DNA of 64,000 nucleotides from Dictyostelium firmibasis (GCA_036169595.1 CM069766.1:3022501-3086500), one strand, 5' to 3'. Positions 1-19,630 are shown, numbered from the stretch's first letter. Notes: generated from the sequence alone by a model not told the origin. Made by a program: numbers and translations.

Positions 1-201
1 AATCAATAATATTTTTGTTTTGTGAATTTAATTTAAATTTTGTTTTTCAAACCTTTTTTGCATCTCTTTTAAATATAAACGAATAATTGGTGAATTGATT
101 GACACAATTGGGATAATAAAAAGTTTGACATAAAACTCTAATGGATTTTTATTTTTAAAAAAATTAAAAATAAAATAAAATTTTTATGAAAAAAAAAAAA
201 A

Positions 202-233
<32 letters not shown>

Positions 234-921
234 TTTAATAAAAAAAAAAAAAAAAAATGTATATGTATATATATTGTTAAATTTTGAGTTTTTTTTTTTT
301 ATTTTTTTTTTATTCAAAAAAACAAACAAAAATATACAAATAATATTAAAAAAGAAGAAACTGAGAAGAGGTCGTGAAGATTTTAAAAATATAAAAAAAA
401 AAAAAAAAAAATGAAAAAAATTAAAATTAAAATTTTTTTTTTTTTTTATTTTTTTTTTTTTTTTTTTTTTTTGAATCAGACAGTTGGTAACAACCTTTTT
501 TTTTATTTTTTTTTTTTTTTTATTTATATTTTTTTTTTTTTTTTTTTTTTTTTATATTTATTTGATTCCACAGTTACAACTTTTTTTTTTTTTCATACTT
601 GTGTACTATCAAAATCGATTGGGGTTTTTAACCAATCACAACGTGATGATAGTGGCAATATAAAAACAAAATTTTTTTTTTTAATGAAAAAAAAAAACTC
701 TTATTAAAATTAGTTGAATACACATTAAAAAATATCACATCACATTAAAAAAATAATAAAAAAAATAAAAAACAAGAAAAAAAACAAAACAAATTTATTT
801 TTAAAAGAAGAATAGATATCCAATCAATAATTTATTTATCAAAAAAAATAAAATTAAATAAAATAAAAATAAAAAATAAAATAAAGAAAATAAAAGTTAA
901 TAAAAAAGACGAACAAGCAAT
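1..921. other. Intergenic A/T-rich DNA, no gene seen
   Basis: This stretch holds long A and T runs and no open frame of normal amino-acid composition. The only long frame (411-707, +) encodes mostly Phe from T runs and is not believable as a gene. The last 200 bases are A-rich and lead into the ATG at 922, as is usual for Dictyostelium 5' leaders. Nothing else is recognised. Confidence 0.6.
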
Positions 922-4892
<3,971 letters not shown>

Positions 4893-5264
4893 CTAACCAA
4901 AATAAAATGATGAAACCAAACAAATATTGTAAATTAAACAAACAAATAAGTGACAGATTTCTTTAAAAAGATTTTTTATTTATTTTTTATTTATTTTTTT
5001 ATTTTTTTATTTTTTTTGATGATTCAATTCGGGTGTTAAATGACGTGACTCATTTCAAATAATTAAATTAATTTGATTTTTTTTTTTTTGAATTTTTAAA
5101 TTTTTAATTTATTTATTTTTTTTTTTTTTTTTTTAACTGTAACCACAGATTTCTTGAAATATCCTTAATTTTTTTTTTTTTTTCTTTTAACTTTTTTTTT
5201 TTTTTTACTCTTTCAAATTTAAATTTTATTTGTGTTATAATTTTAAAACAGACTTTTCGACGCA
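4893..5264. other. Intergenic spacer with a candidate bZIP site
   Basis: This spacer lies between tandem genes and is mostly T runs. The one informative patch is ATGACGTGACTCAT at 5040-5053. It joins a TGACGT half and a GTGACTCAT half, the classic bZIP (CRE/AP-1/GCN4) core. It lies about 210 bp before the next ATG. Binding is not shown. Confidence 0.4.
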
Positions 5265-5456
5265 ATGGAAAATAATGAAAATAATTCTGCAAATATTGAA
5301 ACAGTTGAAGAGAAAGGACCAAAATTAAAAAATGACATTGATGAAATTAAAAATGAGGAATCAACTTCTGTAACACAAAACCATAATAATGATAATAATA
5401 AAAGTAATAATGTAACATCAAATGAAAATGATAATAATAATGTAGCATCAAATGAA

Positions 5457-5541
<85 letters not shown>

Positions 5542-7495
5542 TGGCATCGAATGAAAATAATAATAATGAACCTGTAACATCATTTACTTTAAATAATAAA
5601 AATTTAATAGAAAAAGAACCAACTTTATTTGAATTTAATCAAGAACAACAAATTAAATATAAAAATAAAAGTATTAATAGTTTGATAATAAAAAAATCTG
5701 GTGTAATAATAAGATTAAATACAAAGAAATCTACCTACATTTTTCAAGACTCTATAATTGGTTGTTCAGATTTAACCGATGATACTAATACAACTGCAGC
5801 CTCAACTTCACCAACGAAAATAATATTATTCACATGCATTTTAAAGAAAAAACAATTAAGTGTAGATAAAGAACAAAGAAAAAGAAAATCATATTCTTTT
5901 CTATTTAAAACAAATCAAGATTCTTTAAATTTTTATGCATACATCCAATCAACATTTTTAAATTCATTACCAAGTATGTAAAATAATATTATTTCATCCA
6001 CACTTTTTTATTTATTTATTTTTTAAAATATTAATAATTATTATTATTAGGAGGTAATCCAAAGAATAGAAAGATTAGAATTATGGTTAATCCAAAATCA
6101 GGTAAAAAAGAAAGTCATAATATTTTTAAAGAGGTTGAGCAATTATTTAAGGACTCTGGTATAAAAATTAAATTAACTGTTACTATGGAACCAGAGCATG
6201 CAAAAAAGATTGGATTCAAAACGAATATTTACAAATATGACACAATTGTATTCATATCTGGTGATGGATTATTACATGAATTTATAAATGGGTTATTATC
6301 ACGTGAGGACTATGAAGAGGCAAAAAAGATACCATTGGCATTAATACCGGCTGGTACTGGTAATGGTTTAGCAAATTCAATCGGTCTACAAGATCCAATG
6401 TCTGCTGCATTGGCTGTTTTGCGTGGTTTCACTAAACCTTTAGATATTTGTATTATACAGCAACCTGCAACAACTACCTCACCAATAATTCCAATAGATC
6501 ATCATGATACTGAAACTTCTAATGCTTCACCAATCATTTCATCATCTTCAATAGCAACTACAACAAATAATATAACTAAATGGTGTTCGATTTTATCATT
6601 AACTTGGGGATTAGTGTCAGATGTTGATATTGAGTCAGAAAAGTATAGATCATTAGGTGATTTACGTTTGATCATAGGTGCAGCAGTACGTATATTTAAT
6701 CTACGTATCTATAGAGGAAAAGTGTATTATTTACCAGCAATTCCATTGGATAAATCACAAATGCAATCAATTCCAAAATGTTCATTTGATTGTAACATTT
6801 GTGATAGTTCAAACTCTGTTAAGATTATTGAAAATTTAGTTACTGAAAACGTAGAACAAAGAGAGAGCAATGAGCAAGGAGTAGTTGACTCGATAACATC
6901 ATCATCATCAACTACTACAACTGCAACAACTGCAGCAACAGCATCACCATCATCATCATCAACTTCATCGTTGATATCGACAAAATCAAATACACCATCA
7001 TCACCAAGAAGTGATATTAATATGAGTTCAAATTCAATTTCCAAATCATTGGATATTGGTGTTATACCACCATGTAGAGTTACTCATGATACAAATCTTT
7101 TAAATGAGTCAAGTGAATCATTGATTTCAAAAGGATGGAAATGTGCAGAGGGTGAATTTATTGGCGTCGTTGCAAGTACAGTTTCTCATTTAGCATCAGA
7201 TTTCATATCATCTCCAAATGCTCATTTATCAGATGGTTTAATTGATTTAATTTTCATTAACAATCGTTCGAAATTAAGTAAAGCAAGTTTATTATCGATT
7301 TTAACAGACTCTGCAACTGGTGATCATTTAAAGTCAGATCTAATCGAACATCATAAAGTGAAAGCTCTCATACTTGAACCTTCAACTCAAAAACATGGTA
7401 TCATTGCAATTGATGGCGAAAGAATACCTTATGCTAAAACCTCTATGGAAAATATTAGAGGATGTTTAAATTTAATTTGCAGATCTTATCATTAA
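5265..7495 (+). CDS. Sphingosine kinase (DAGK catalytic domain)
   Basis: Exons 5265-5973 and 6051-7495 encode about 717 residues; the split codon AGA and the downstream frame support the join. The enzyme should phosphorylate sphingosine to sphingosine 1-phosphate with ATP. The diacylglycerol/sphingosine kinase domain starts at RIMVNPKSGKK (about 246) and shows the nucleotide-binding SGDGLLHEFINGLL (about 306) and PAGTGNG (about 336). The later C-terminal lobe includes TWGLVSDVD, SEKYRSLGDLR and the final IDGER segment. A Ser/Thr/Ala-rich insert splits the lobe, as in many Dictyostelium enzymes. The N-terminal 120 residues hold an Asn run; about 125-235 looks like a small beta-rich, PH-like region, as in plant and animal sphingosine kinases. 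D. discoideum has two such genes, sgkA and sgkB; I cannot say with certainty which this is, though my recollection of neighbouring loci favours sgkB. Confidence 0.9.
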
Positions 7496-7771
7496 TGATC
7501 CTTTTTAAAATAAATCAATAAATAAAAATAAAATAAAAAAAAAATTAAAATTAAAAAAAATTAAAATAAAAAAAAAATAAAAAAAATATAATTTTTTTTT
7601 AATTTTTTTTTAATTTTTTGAATTTGTGAACAGCATTTTTTTAATTAATTTTTTTTTATTTTTTTTTTTTAATTTCAATTTTTTTTTTTTTTTTTTAATT
7701 TTTTTTATTATCCACACACAGTTATCATCAACATCATATATTTATAAAGACATTGACATATATATATTAAA

Positions 7772-9133
7772 ATGTCAACAGAGGAAACAAAAAAAGAACA
7801 ATCACTTCAAAATTATAGAGATCGTTTAATTGAACACAAAAATGCTGAACTTAGATTAAATAAAGCCCATGAACTTATTAAAAAATTAAAAAAAGATTTC
7901 CAAAAAACAGAGGATCACATTAAAACTATTCAATATATTGGTGAAATAATTGGTGAAGTTTTAAGATCATTAGATGAAGAAAGATGTAAGTTTTTCTCAA
8001 TTTCCTTTTTAATTTATTAAAAAAAATAATGCTTTAAAAATTTATTTCTAATTATTTAAATTTTATTATGAACCAAAATAATTTTTTTTATTTGTTTTTT
8101 TATATTTATTTTTTTATATTTATTTTTTTATAATTTTTTTTATTATTGAATTCAATAATTATTAGTTATTGTTAAAGCATGTAATGGACCAAGATATGTA
8201 GTTAGATGTGCAAATTATCAAGATAAAGCACACCTATTAGTACCAGGAGCACGTGTTACATTGGATTTAACAACATTAACCATTTTAAAGATATTACCAC
8301 GTGAAGTTGATCCAATTATCTTCAATATGACAGCAGAATCACCAGGTAGTGTATCATACAGTGAAATAGGTGGATTGAGTAATCAAATCAGAGAGTTGAG
8401 AGAGGTTGTAGAGTTACCATTGATGATTCCAGAGTTATTTATTCGTGTTGGTATTAAAGCACCAAAGGGTGTGTTATTGTATGGTCCACCAGGTACTGGT
8501 AAGACTTTGTTAGCTCGTGCTATCGCATCAAATTTGGAGGCAAATTTCTTAAAGGTTGTTTCATCAGCAATCGTTGATAAATACATTGGTGAGAGTGCTC
8601 GTGTAATCCGTGAGATGTTTGGTTACGCTCGTGATCATCAACCATGTGTAATCTTTATGGATGAAATCGATGCTATTGGTGGTAGACGTTTCTCAGAGGG
8701 TACTTCTGCAGATCGTGAAATTCAAAGAACACTTATGGAGTTGTTAAATCAAATGGATGGTTTCGATACCCTCTCAAAGGTTAAAATTATCATGGCCACC
8801 AATCGTCCAGATGTTTTAGATCCAGCCCTTCTCCGTCCAGGTCGTTTAGATAGAAAAATCGAAATTCCATTGCCAAATGAAGCTGGTCGTGTTGATGTTC
8901 TTAAAATTCACGCTGCAAACATCACTAAACATGGTGACGTTGATTACGAAGCTATTGCTAAATTGGCCGATGGTTTCAATGCTGCAGATTTACGTAATGT
9001 TTGTACCGAAGCTGGTATGTTTGCAATTAGAGCTGAAAGAGATTATGTAATGGAAGAAGACTTTATGAAAGCTGTAAGAAAATGTCAAGAGGCAAAGAAA
9101 TTAGAAGGAAAACTCGATTATCAAAAAGTTTAA
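7772..9133 (+). CDS. psmC6: 26S proteasome AAA-ATPase subunit Rpt4 (10B)
   Basis: Exons 7772-7985 and 8166-9133 give 393 residues, the normal length for Rpt4/PSMC6. Together with five other Rpt subunits it forms the ring of the 19S regulatory particle that unfolds ubiquitinated proteins and feeds them into the 20S core, in cytosol and nucleus. An N-terminal coiled coil (about 10-65) is followed by the OB-fold region ([13 protein letters not shown]) and the conserved step LPREVDP. The AAA domain has Walker A GPPGTGKT (about 177), Walker B FMDEIDA and the second region of homology ending [10 protein letters not shown]. The intron sits in the coiled-coil/OB linker. Exon 2 is less A/T-rich than its surroundings, which fits a highly expressed housekeeping gene. 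Identity as Rpt4 rather than another Rpt rests on DEERFIVKA and [13 protein letters not shown], which match the family closely. Confidence 0.97.
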
Positions 9134-9359
9134 ATTTTTATATAATTATTTCCTTTTTTTTTCTTTGTGAAAAAAAAAATAAAAAAAAAACTAAATCATA
9201 CTTGTATCTATCAAAAAATAATAAAAAAAAATTTTAACAAAAAAAAAAATTTACAAAAAAAAAAAAATTAATACAAATATAATAAAAATGTAATAATACC
9301 TATTATTTTTAAGTTTTTTTTATTTTTTTTAGTTTTTTTATTTTAGAAATTTGGTTTAT

Positions 9360-9893
9360 TTAAACAGCAGAAAAACCCATATCACCAAAGTTTATATTTG
9401 GAAAATTCATAAAACCAAGACCAGAATTAAAATCAATAAAATTGTTTGAATTTTGGAAATCTAATGATTGTTGGTTTTGTGGTGATTGTTGTTGGTTTTG
9501 TTGTTGTTGTTGGTTTTGTTGTTGTTGTTGATTTTGTTGTTGATTTTGTTGTTGAATTGCAACTTGTTGTTGAGATTGTTGCTGTTGTTGTTGTTGTTGT
9601 TGTTGCTGTTGTATATATTGTTGTTGTTGTTGCATCAAATATCTTTGTTGTTGTTGTTGTAAATGGTATTGTTGCATATAGTATTGTTGTTGTTGTTGTT
9701 GGTCCATTGTTTGTTGCATATATTGTTGTTGGGCTGCGGCTTGTTGCATTTGTAATTGTTGTTGCATTTGTAATTGTGGATCAATATAAGTAGTATAGTC
9801 AAGTTGTTGTTGTTGTTGTTGTCCTTGTGGTTGTTGTTGTTGTTGTTGTTGTTGTGGTTGTGGTTGTGGTTGTTGTTGTTGTTGTTGTTGTGG

Positions 9894-9933
<40 letters not shown>

Positions 9934-9935
9934 AG

Positions 9936-9975
<40 letters not shown>

Positions 9976-11479
9976 GGTTGTTGTTGTTGTTGTTGCAATA
10001 GTTGTTGTTGGTTTTGTTGTTGAGGGACAACAGAATTTGAATTTGGAGTGTTAAACATATTGAAATAAGTTTCGTAAGATTGATTTATGTGATCAACTTT
10101 TTGTTTATAAGGACAAACTTTGCAAGAACATGGATTATCGGGATTTTCACCACATGCTCCACCACTTGAACCACCATTGCATTTATCTTTAAAGTTTTCA
10201 TCTTTTTTGAGCTCAACTTTAACCATTTCTAAAATTTCACACATTGTTTGAGCGTCATTTGCACAAGTATTAATTTTAAAGGCACCATCAGCACCATCTG
10301 GGTCAAGACATTGCAATTGTTTAAAGGCTCCAATAAACTCTTTGAATGCACTTTGGAATTCATCTTTACTATTTAAAATTTGTTTATTATTTTCATCATT
10401 TTCGGTAGTACTGTTATTATTACATTCGGTATTTTCAATTTTAACTATATGTTCGTTAGTTTCAATATTATTATTATTATTACAAGAGGATGTAGTGGTA
10501 GTAGTAGTAGTGGTTGTTGGTGTAGTAGATGTATTATTACTATTTGTATTATTTAAATTATTTGTTACATTATTTAAAAGTTGTTGTTGTTGTTGTTGTT
10601 GTTGTTGAATTAATTGAATGATATTATTCTCTTTATCATGATAACATAATTTCTTAAGTAGACGTTGTTGTTCTTTTTGTTGATGTTCAATTCTATTGAG
10701 GGTATCCATTAAAGAATCGGTTGGAGCTCTCTTTCTCTTTTTGGCCTTCTTTTTAACTTGGTCAGGTTTTGATACCACTCTAATTGGATGAGTTATAACT
10801 GAGAGACCATGTGTTTCTTTACGAGTTCTTGGATCGACAATTTTAACTTTGGCACGGAATAACATATCTTCAAGTTGAGATGAGAGTACTTTAATTCTAA
10901 GTTCAATGGTTAATTGATCACCTTCTTCGTTGGCACGTGTTTTATATTCCAATGGTTTTACAGTAGCGGAATCAACCTCTTTTAAACTTTCACTATCGTA
11001 AACTAATTGAACTTCGGGTGTTAATTGATGAAAGTTTAAAGTATTATCCAAAAGAGATAATGTTAAAAGGAAAGGATTATTCTTTACTACGACATGGACA
11101 TTCTTTTGAACACCATTTTTACTAAATTTCTCTTCAACTAGACATGTTTGCTGTGATATCATAATTCTTTTATTTGAAGTACCATTCAATAAAAGGTTTG
11201 GACTACTGGTTGTCGATGGTGAATTTAAACTTGAATTATTGGAAATTGTTATCGGTGATGAAATGGCCGATGGTGAATTTGTAAGATTAGCAGGTGATGC
11301 TTGTAATTGTCCAATTTGTGGTGTGTTGGTAGATGATGATTTATTTGATGTTAAATTACTACTACCATTAGTATTATTATTATTGGTGCTACTACTATTA
11401 TTCGTATTTATACAGTTTGGAGACATTGTATTACCAGTTGCTCCATTTGGTGAATTTGTATAATCTGGTACATTTCTTA

Positions 11480-11511
<32 letters not shown>

Positions 11512-11651
11512 AAATGGTGTAAATGTGGTACAACATGTTGTTGCATTTGTTGTTGATTCATCATCATACCATTGTTACTATTATTAAATGATTGATTAGA
11601 ACCTTGAGTACTATAATGACCTAAATCAATATTATGAAAATTTTGATTCAT
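9360..11651 (-). CDS. cudA: CudA transcription factor, needed for culmination
   Basis: A single exon encodes 763 residues. CudA is a nuclear DNA-binding protein expressed in the slug tip and in prespore cells and is required for normal culmination; STATa is reported to control tip expression. The conserved CudA core runs from about 163 (ISQQTCLVEEKFSKNG) to about 300 (HPIRVVSKPDQ); this core has been likened to the STAT DNA-binding fold. A basic stretch, KKKAKKRKRAP, follows and should be the nuclear localisation signal. A coiled-coil Gln segment follows (EHQQKEQQRLLKKL), then a short Cys-rich patch, CGENPDNPCSCKVCPYK (about 500-515). The N-terminus is Asn/Ser-rich and the C-terminal third is almost all Gln, ending in a Phe/Asn-rich tail that could be an activation region. 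It is followed on the same strand by a 3.1-kb gene-free upstream region. I recognise the protein from memory; no search was run. Confidence 0.93.
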
Positions 11652-12349
11652 TTTTTGATTTTATTTATAGTTTTTTTTTTTTTAGATTTTTTTTTTTTTT
11701 TTTTTATTTTACTATAAATAGTAAATTTTTCTATTAATTTTTTTTAAATTAATTAATAAAAGAATAAAAAAAAAAAAAAAAAGATTTTAAAAATATTAAT
11801 TTATTTTTTAATTTTATTTTTTTAATATTTTGATTTTTTTTTTTTTTTTTTTTTTTTTTAATGATGGTACAAAATATATCAAGATATTTATAAATATAAA
11901 TAAATATATTTATATATAATACTATATACTATATAAATATATTAGTATAGTAAGTTATTATATGGTGGGGGGTTAAATTTTATTTTATTTTATTTTATTT
12001 TTTTTTTTTTGTGTGCGAGTATGATTTTTATTTATTTTTTTTTATTTATTTTTATTTATTTTTTATTGATGAATGGAGGAACAAAGAGGAGGTATTTTTT
12101 TTTTTAATAGTAATGATAATAATAATTATTGAAATATAAAAATTTTGGAAACAATTATCTATCTTTTTTTGGGAAAAAAAAAAACAAACTGAATATATTG
12201 ATAAAAAAGAATTGAAAAAAACAACTAAATATACAAATAAAAAAAAATAATAAAAAAATAATAAAATTTGTAAAATGATTAAAATAAAATTTGCTTTTCT
12301 ACATAAAATAATTAAAAATAAATAATTAAGGATTATTTAAATTTATATG

Positions 12350-12399
<50 letters not shown>
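12350..12399. repeat. AAT/ATT trinucleotide palindrome
   Basis: An AAT repeat turns into an ATT repeat at 12366/12367, making a perfect 34-bp self-complementary stretch (17-nt arms, no spacer) that continues as ATT units. It can fold into a pure A/T hairpin. It probably arose by inverted duplication of a microsatellite. Confidence 0.7.
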
Positions 12400-12653
12400 T
12401 TTTATTTTTTTATTATGGAGACATATATATATGTGTGGGTGGGTATATAAAATAGTGGGTTTATTATATATGGTGGAATTAAATGTTTTTTTTTTTTTTT
12501 TTTTTTTTTTTCATTTATTTAAAATAATAAATATAAAATTATATGCACTCTAATGAATTTTAACCCCTCAAAAATATAATAACAAGGTTGTTTTTTTCTC
12601 GTCTAATGTTAGTGTGTGTTTGTGTGGGATATCTATTAGTCTATTGTGTCAAA

Positions 12654-12704
<51 letters not shown>

Positions 12705-12851
12705 CACTTTTTTTTTTTTTTTTTTTTGGAAAATAATGTATTATCACTATCCAGTTAGTGAATGGTGAGCCATTATATTAATAAAAATATAAAAACAAAA
12801 AAAAAAAAAAAAAAAAAAAAAAGAAATCCAATTTACAAACACACTTAAACC

Positions 12852-12891
12852 CACATACTCAACATAGTGCTACTACTATGTTGAGAATGTG
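12852..12891. repeat. 17-bp-arm inverted repeat upstream of cudA
   Basis: The left arm is CACATACTCAACATAGT (12852-12868), the spacer is GCTACT and the right arm is ACTATGTTGAGAATGTG (12875-12891). The arms pair at 16 of 17 positions, with the inner 11 perfect. The arms contain TCAA and TTGA, the half-site type reported for Dictyostelium STATa. The repeat lies about 1.2 kb upstream of the cudA ATG. Confidence 0.8.
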
Positions 12892-12916
12892 TTGTTATAA
12901 TAATAGTTGTTATTTT

Positions 12917-12951
<35 letters not shown>

Positions 12952-13350
12952 CTTGTTTTTGCTTTTGCTTTGTTTATAGTTTGATGGTAGATATTATTGG
13001 TATACTAAATATATAAAAAAATGGAATTTTTAACAATACTCAACAATGGTGTTATTTAATCGTTGGTGGTGGGGGGGTGGTTTAGAGTGGTGGATAAGTG
13101 GTTATTTTACAAACTACCAATTATTTGGATAAAATTATTATTTTTCATTTGTTCTTTGATTAAATTTTATCATTTTAATATAATAAATATATATATAAAC
13201 ACGCCCGTCCACAACTACACAACTAAATATATACTCACTATGCTATATTGATGTTAGTTTATTTTACAAAAAAATAATTAATTTAATTGGTGGAGAAAGA
13301 AGGAGGATATAGATAAAACAACAACCTAAATTGTGTTTATTTACTTTATG

Positions 13351-13418
<68 letters not shown>
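13351..13418. repeat. TC/TG dinucleotide microsatellite
   Basis: About 12 TC units run directly into about 21 TG units. The alternating purine/pyrimidine TG part can take up Z-DNA. It lies in the cudA/formin spacer and is likely to vary in length between strains. Confidence 0.9.
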
Positions 13419-13419
<1 letters not shown>

Positions 13420-13906
13420 CTCTGAAAGATAATCTTAAAAATAGAAATAAATTTTTTTTTTTTTTTTTATTATTATAAAAAAATTTAAAAACAATAACAA
13501 TAATATCATGTATGGTTTTGTTTTAAATATGTTGTCACATTTTATGATTATCATTTATGATTTAAAATTATTCATCTAAGGAAATTAAGGTTTTGAAAAA
13601 AAAAAATAATAATAATATAAAAAAATAAAAAAAAAAATTTAGAGATTCTAAATAATATACATAACAACATTGCACTTTGTTTTTAATAAAAATATAATCT
13701 GTCTTTTGATGTTATGCTTGTAATTTAATATTAAAATATTTTTTTTTTTTTTTTTTTTTGTTTTTTTTTTGTTTTTTTTTTTCCAGATTTAATTTAAAAC
13801 AAAAAAAAAAAAAAGATTGTGGTTGAAAAAAACAAAAAAAGAATTTCTTAGATGATCTCTAAGATTACCACTTACTGTGATTTTAAAATCTTTTATTTTA
13901 TTAATA

Positions 13907-13945
<39 letters not shown>

Positions 13946-14436
13946 GAGTTCATCAAAATCATCTTATCATTTGTAAAAGGTTTTTTTTTTAAAAAAATTT
14001 TAATTTGTTTTTTTTTATTAATATAAAAAATGTTAATCTTGATTAATGTTAATTGATTAATGATTTAAAAGGAATTTTTTTATAAAAAACTATAAACACA
14101 TTTAATAGATTTATCTTAAAAACATTAATATGTTTCTACCCCTTTGATTTTAAATAATAATAATGAAAAATATTACTTATGTATAACCAAAAGATTATAA
14201 ATAAAAAAATAATAAAAAAAAATAAAAAAAAAAAAAGTGATAAAATAATAAATAATTTAAATGTGTGTTTGATTTTTTTTTTTTTTTTTTTTTGAAATTA
14301 ATTTCAAAAAAAAATGAAACTAAAATTTGTGTTCCCGCTTTTTTTTTTAAAAATTTAAATAAACTGCTAAAAAACAACCCAGATCATCTCAAACCAGACA
14401 ATGATTTTTTTTTAATTTTTTTTTTGAATACATAAC

Positions 14437-14470
<34 letters not shown>

Positions 14471-14767
14471 TGTTCGTATTACTTTTCTTTTTCTTTTTTT
14501 TTTTTAATTTTTTTGTTCCTTTTTTTTTTTTTTTTTTTATTTAGATAATAATATTTAAAATTAAGCGCCAAATTTATTGGTATATATATACACATTATTT
14601 AAATAATATAAATTAATTCATTGTATTTTTAGATTTTCCGAATAAAAAAATAAAAAAATAAACAAAATAAAAAAAGAAAAAGACTAAACTCAAAATACAA
14701 TTTATTCATCATATCATATATAACATAATTTTTTTTTTATTAAAAAAAAAAAAAAAAACCAAATTAT

Positions 14768-17778
<3,011 letters not shown>

Positions 17779-17902
17779 TAGAGGAAAAAAAAAAACTAAT
17801 AAGTATAAAAAAAAAAAAAAAAATCAAAAAATTTAAATAAAAAAAATAAATAATTGAAAATCTTCATTGATTTCCAATATAATTAATTCAATAATTTATA
17901 AT

Positions 17903-18580
17903 TTATAATTTATTATTATTATTCATTTCTTCAGTTGTTTTATTTTTATTAATTACTTTTGAATATTCCTCTTCAGAAAATTGTTTTGGTTTTTCAAAGT
18001 GGGAATCAAAATCGAAATTTTTTGTATCTATATAATCATTTTCTCCTTCTTTACTATTAAATATTGCATCTAAATCTTCGATTGTAACAGATGATTTATT
18101 TTGAGAAGAGTTTGGCTTTTGTTCTTGTTTTTTTATAGTTGATTGCAATATTCTTTCAATTGGTGACGAATTATTATCATTATTATTATTATTATTATCA
18201 GTAGTATTTTCAGAGTTTATAGATTTATTTTGTTTCTTTTTTAAATAACCATCATCATCCAATTCAATTGTTGATAATAATTGTTCTAATGCATCCATTT
18301 GTTTTTTTTTATTTGATTCTCTTCTTTGATATAAGAAATCCAACTCTTGGGTTCTATCTTGAAATTTATGTTGTGCATATTGTAAATCTGCTATCATCTT
18401 TAATTTTGAAATACTTTCCATAGATTGTTTTTTTAATTCTTCTTTTCTCTTTCTATGTTCTTCATCTTGTTCTTCCAACATTTTATCTAATGAAAATGGT
18501 TTAAAGAAACTATCTTTAAAAAAGGTGAAAAACTTTTTTTGTGATGCTATAAAACTTTGAAATTTTGTTAAACCTGTCAT
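17903..18580 (-). CDS. Small charged coiled-coil protein, function unknown
   Basis: A single exon encodes 225 residues, convergent with the formin gene 124 bp away. I do not recognise the family. The first 30 residues are basic and Phe-rich (SFIASQKKFFTFFKDSFFKP), which could be an amphipathic membrane or mitochondrial targeting helix. About 34-100 is strongly charged and heptad-like (LEEQDEEHRKRKEELKKQ), predicted as a coiled coil. The C-terminal half is Asn-rich and acidic, with FSEEEYSKVI near the end. Normal codon use and composition in the first half argue for a real gene. Confidence 0.75.
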   Translation of the reverse strand: MTGLTKFQSFIASQKKFFTFFKDSFFKPFSLDKMLEEQDEEHRKRKEELKKQSMESISKLKMIADLQYAQHKFQDRTQELDFLYQRRESNKKKQMDALEQLLSTIELDDDGYLKKKQNKSINSENTTDNNNNNNDNNSSPIERILQSTIKKQEQKPNSSQNKSSVTIEDLDAIFNSKEGENDYIDTKNFDFDSHFEKPKQFSEEEYSKVINKNKTTEEMNNNNKL

Positions 18581-18677
18581 TTTTTTTTATTTTTTTTATT
18601 TGTTTTGGTTGTGTGTTCGTGTTTTAAAATTATTTGTAAAAAATAATTCAAAAAATTGTCAAAAATGCAAAAAATCA

Positions 18678-18709
<32 letters not shown>

Positions 18710-19299
18710 GTTTTTTTTTTTATTTTTAAGAAAAAAACATAGTTTTTCAAATAATTGAAATAAAAAAAAATAAAAAAAAAGATAATCTACAAAAAAAGAT
18801 TTAAAATATGTGATTGTTGTAATTATGTTATACCTCAATTATAATAGAATGAAATAATATCAATGATTTCTCAATTTACATTTTTAATTTTTTTATTTTT
18901 TTTTTTATAATAAAAGTGAATTGGGATTAAAAAAAAAAAATAAAAATCTGCTTTGCTTGTAATAAAATTTTTAAAAATTAAAAATTAAATTAAAATTAAA
19001 AAAAAAAAAAAAGGAAAAAACACACCAACATACATTTCCTACGATTTAAAAAAAAAGATGTTATTTTTATATCATAAACGATTTTTTAATTTAACTGTGG
19101 TTATATTAATAAAACAAAAGTATTTTTTTTTTTTTTTATTTTATTTTATTTTATTTTATTTTATTTTATTTTATTTTTTTTTACCCTTTTTTGCTATAAT
19201 CTCACAGGATTGAATACGATTATGGAGTTTGAATTTGTGTTTTTTGTGATTACATAGCACAAGCTGTTTATTTTTTTTAAAATTTTTCTTTTTCAATTT

Positions 19300-19333
<34 letters not shown>

Positions 19334-19383
19334 ATCATTTAAATTTATCTATTTGTGTTAACACCATCACGAAACACCCCATA

Positions 19384-19415
<32 letters not shown>

Positions 19416-19589
19416 TTTTAAATTAATAAGAACCACACTTTCATCACCAATACCACGAATACCCAGATTTTTATGATTATTTTAGATAGATTTTTTTTGT
19501 AAAATAATCAATACCACAAAGGCATATTATAATTTTTTTTTAAAGAAAATGAAAGAAAATAATAAAGAGGTTCATTATTAATAATTCAT

Positions 19590-19630
<41 letters not shown>

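Larger units (their letters stand above)
11652..14767 (-). promoter_or_regulatory. Long cudA upstream region, shared with the divergent formin gene
   Basis: This is the longest gene-free stretch in the window (3.1 kb). It is rich in A/T runs but has islands of mixed sequence. Three G-rich patches match the loose G-box type bound by G-box binding factor: 11964-11972 (GGTGGGGGG), 12432-12444 (TGTGTGGGTGGGT) and 13062-13080 (GT/GG-rich). CA-rich words such as AACCCACAT (12849-12857) recall prespore CA-rich elements. A strong inverted repeat lies at 12852-12891. A TC/TG microsatellite lies at 13351-13418. Published work describes separate tip and prespore elements in the cudA promoter; I cannot map those exactly here. 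The right end must also carry the formin promoter. Confidence 0.6.

Noticed and set aside
411-707. 98-residue frame, plus strand
   Set aside because: It is mostly Phe and Ile from T runs, with no normal composition or splice context.
5974-5981. Alternative donor GTAAAA at 5978 in the sphingosine kinase gene
   Set aside because: It breaks the frame; the GTATGT donor at 5974 keeps it.
9446-10054. Poly-Val and poly-Asn frames across the cudA Gln region
   Set aside because: They come from reading CAA repeats in other frames; the cudA frame explains the DNA.
12347-13251. Two short plus-strand frames in the cudA upstream region
   Set aside because: They are repeat-driven or A/T-rich frames with no conserved sequence, no intron signals and poor composition.
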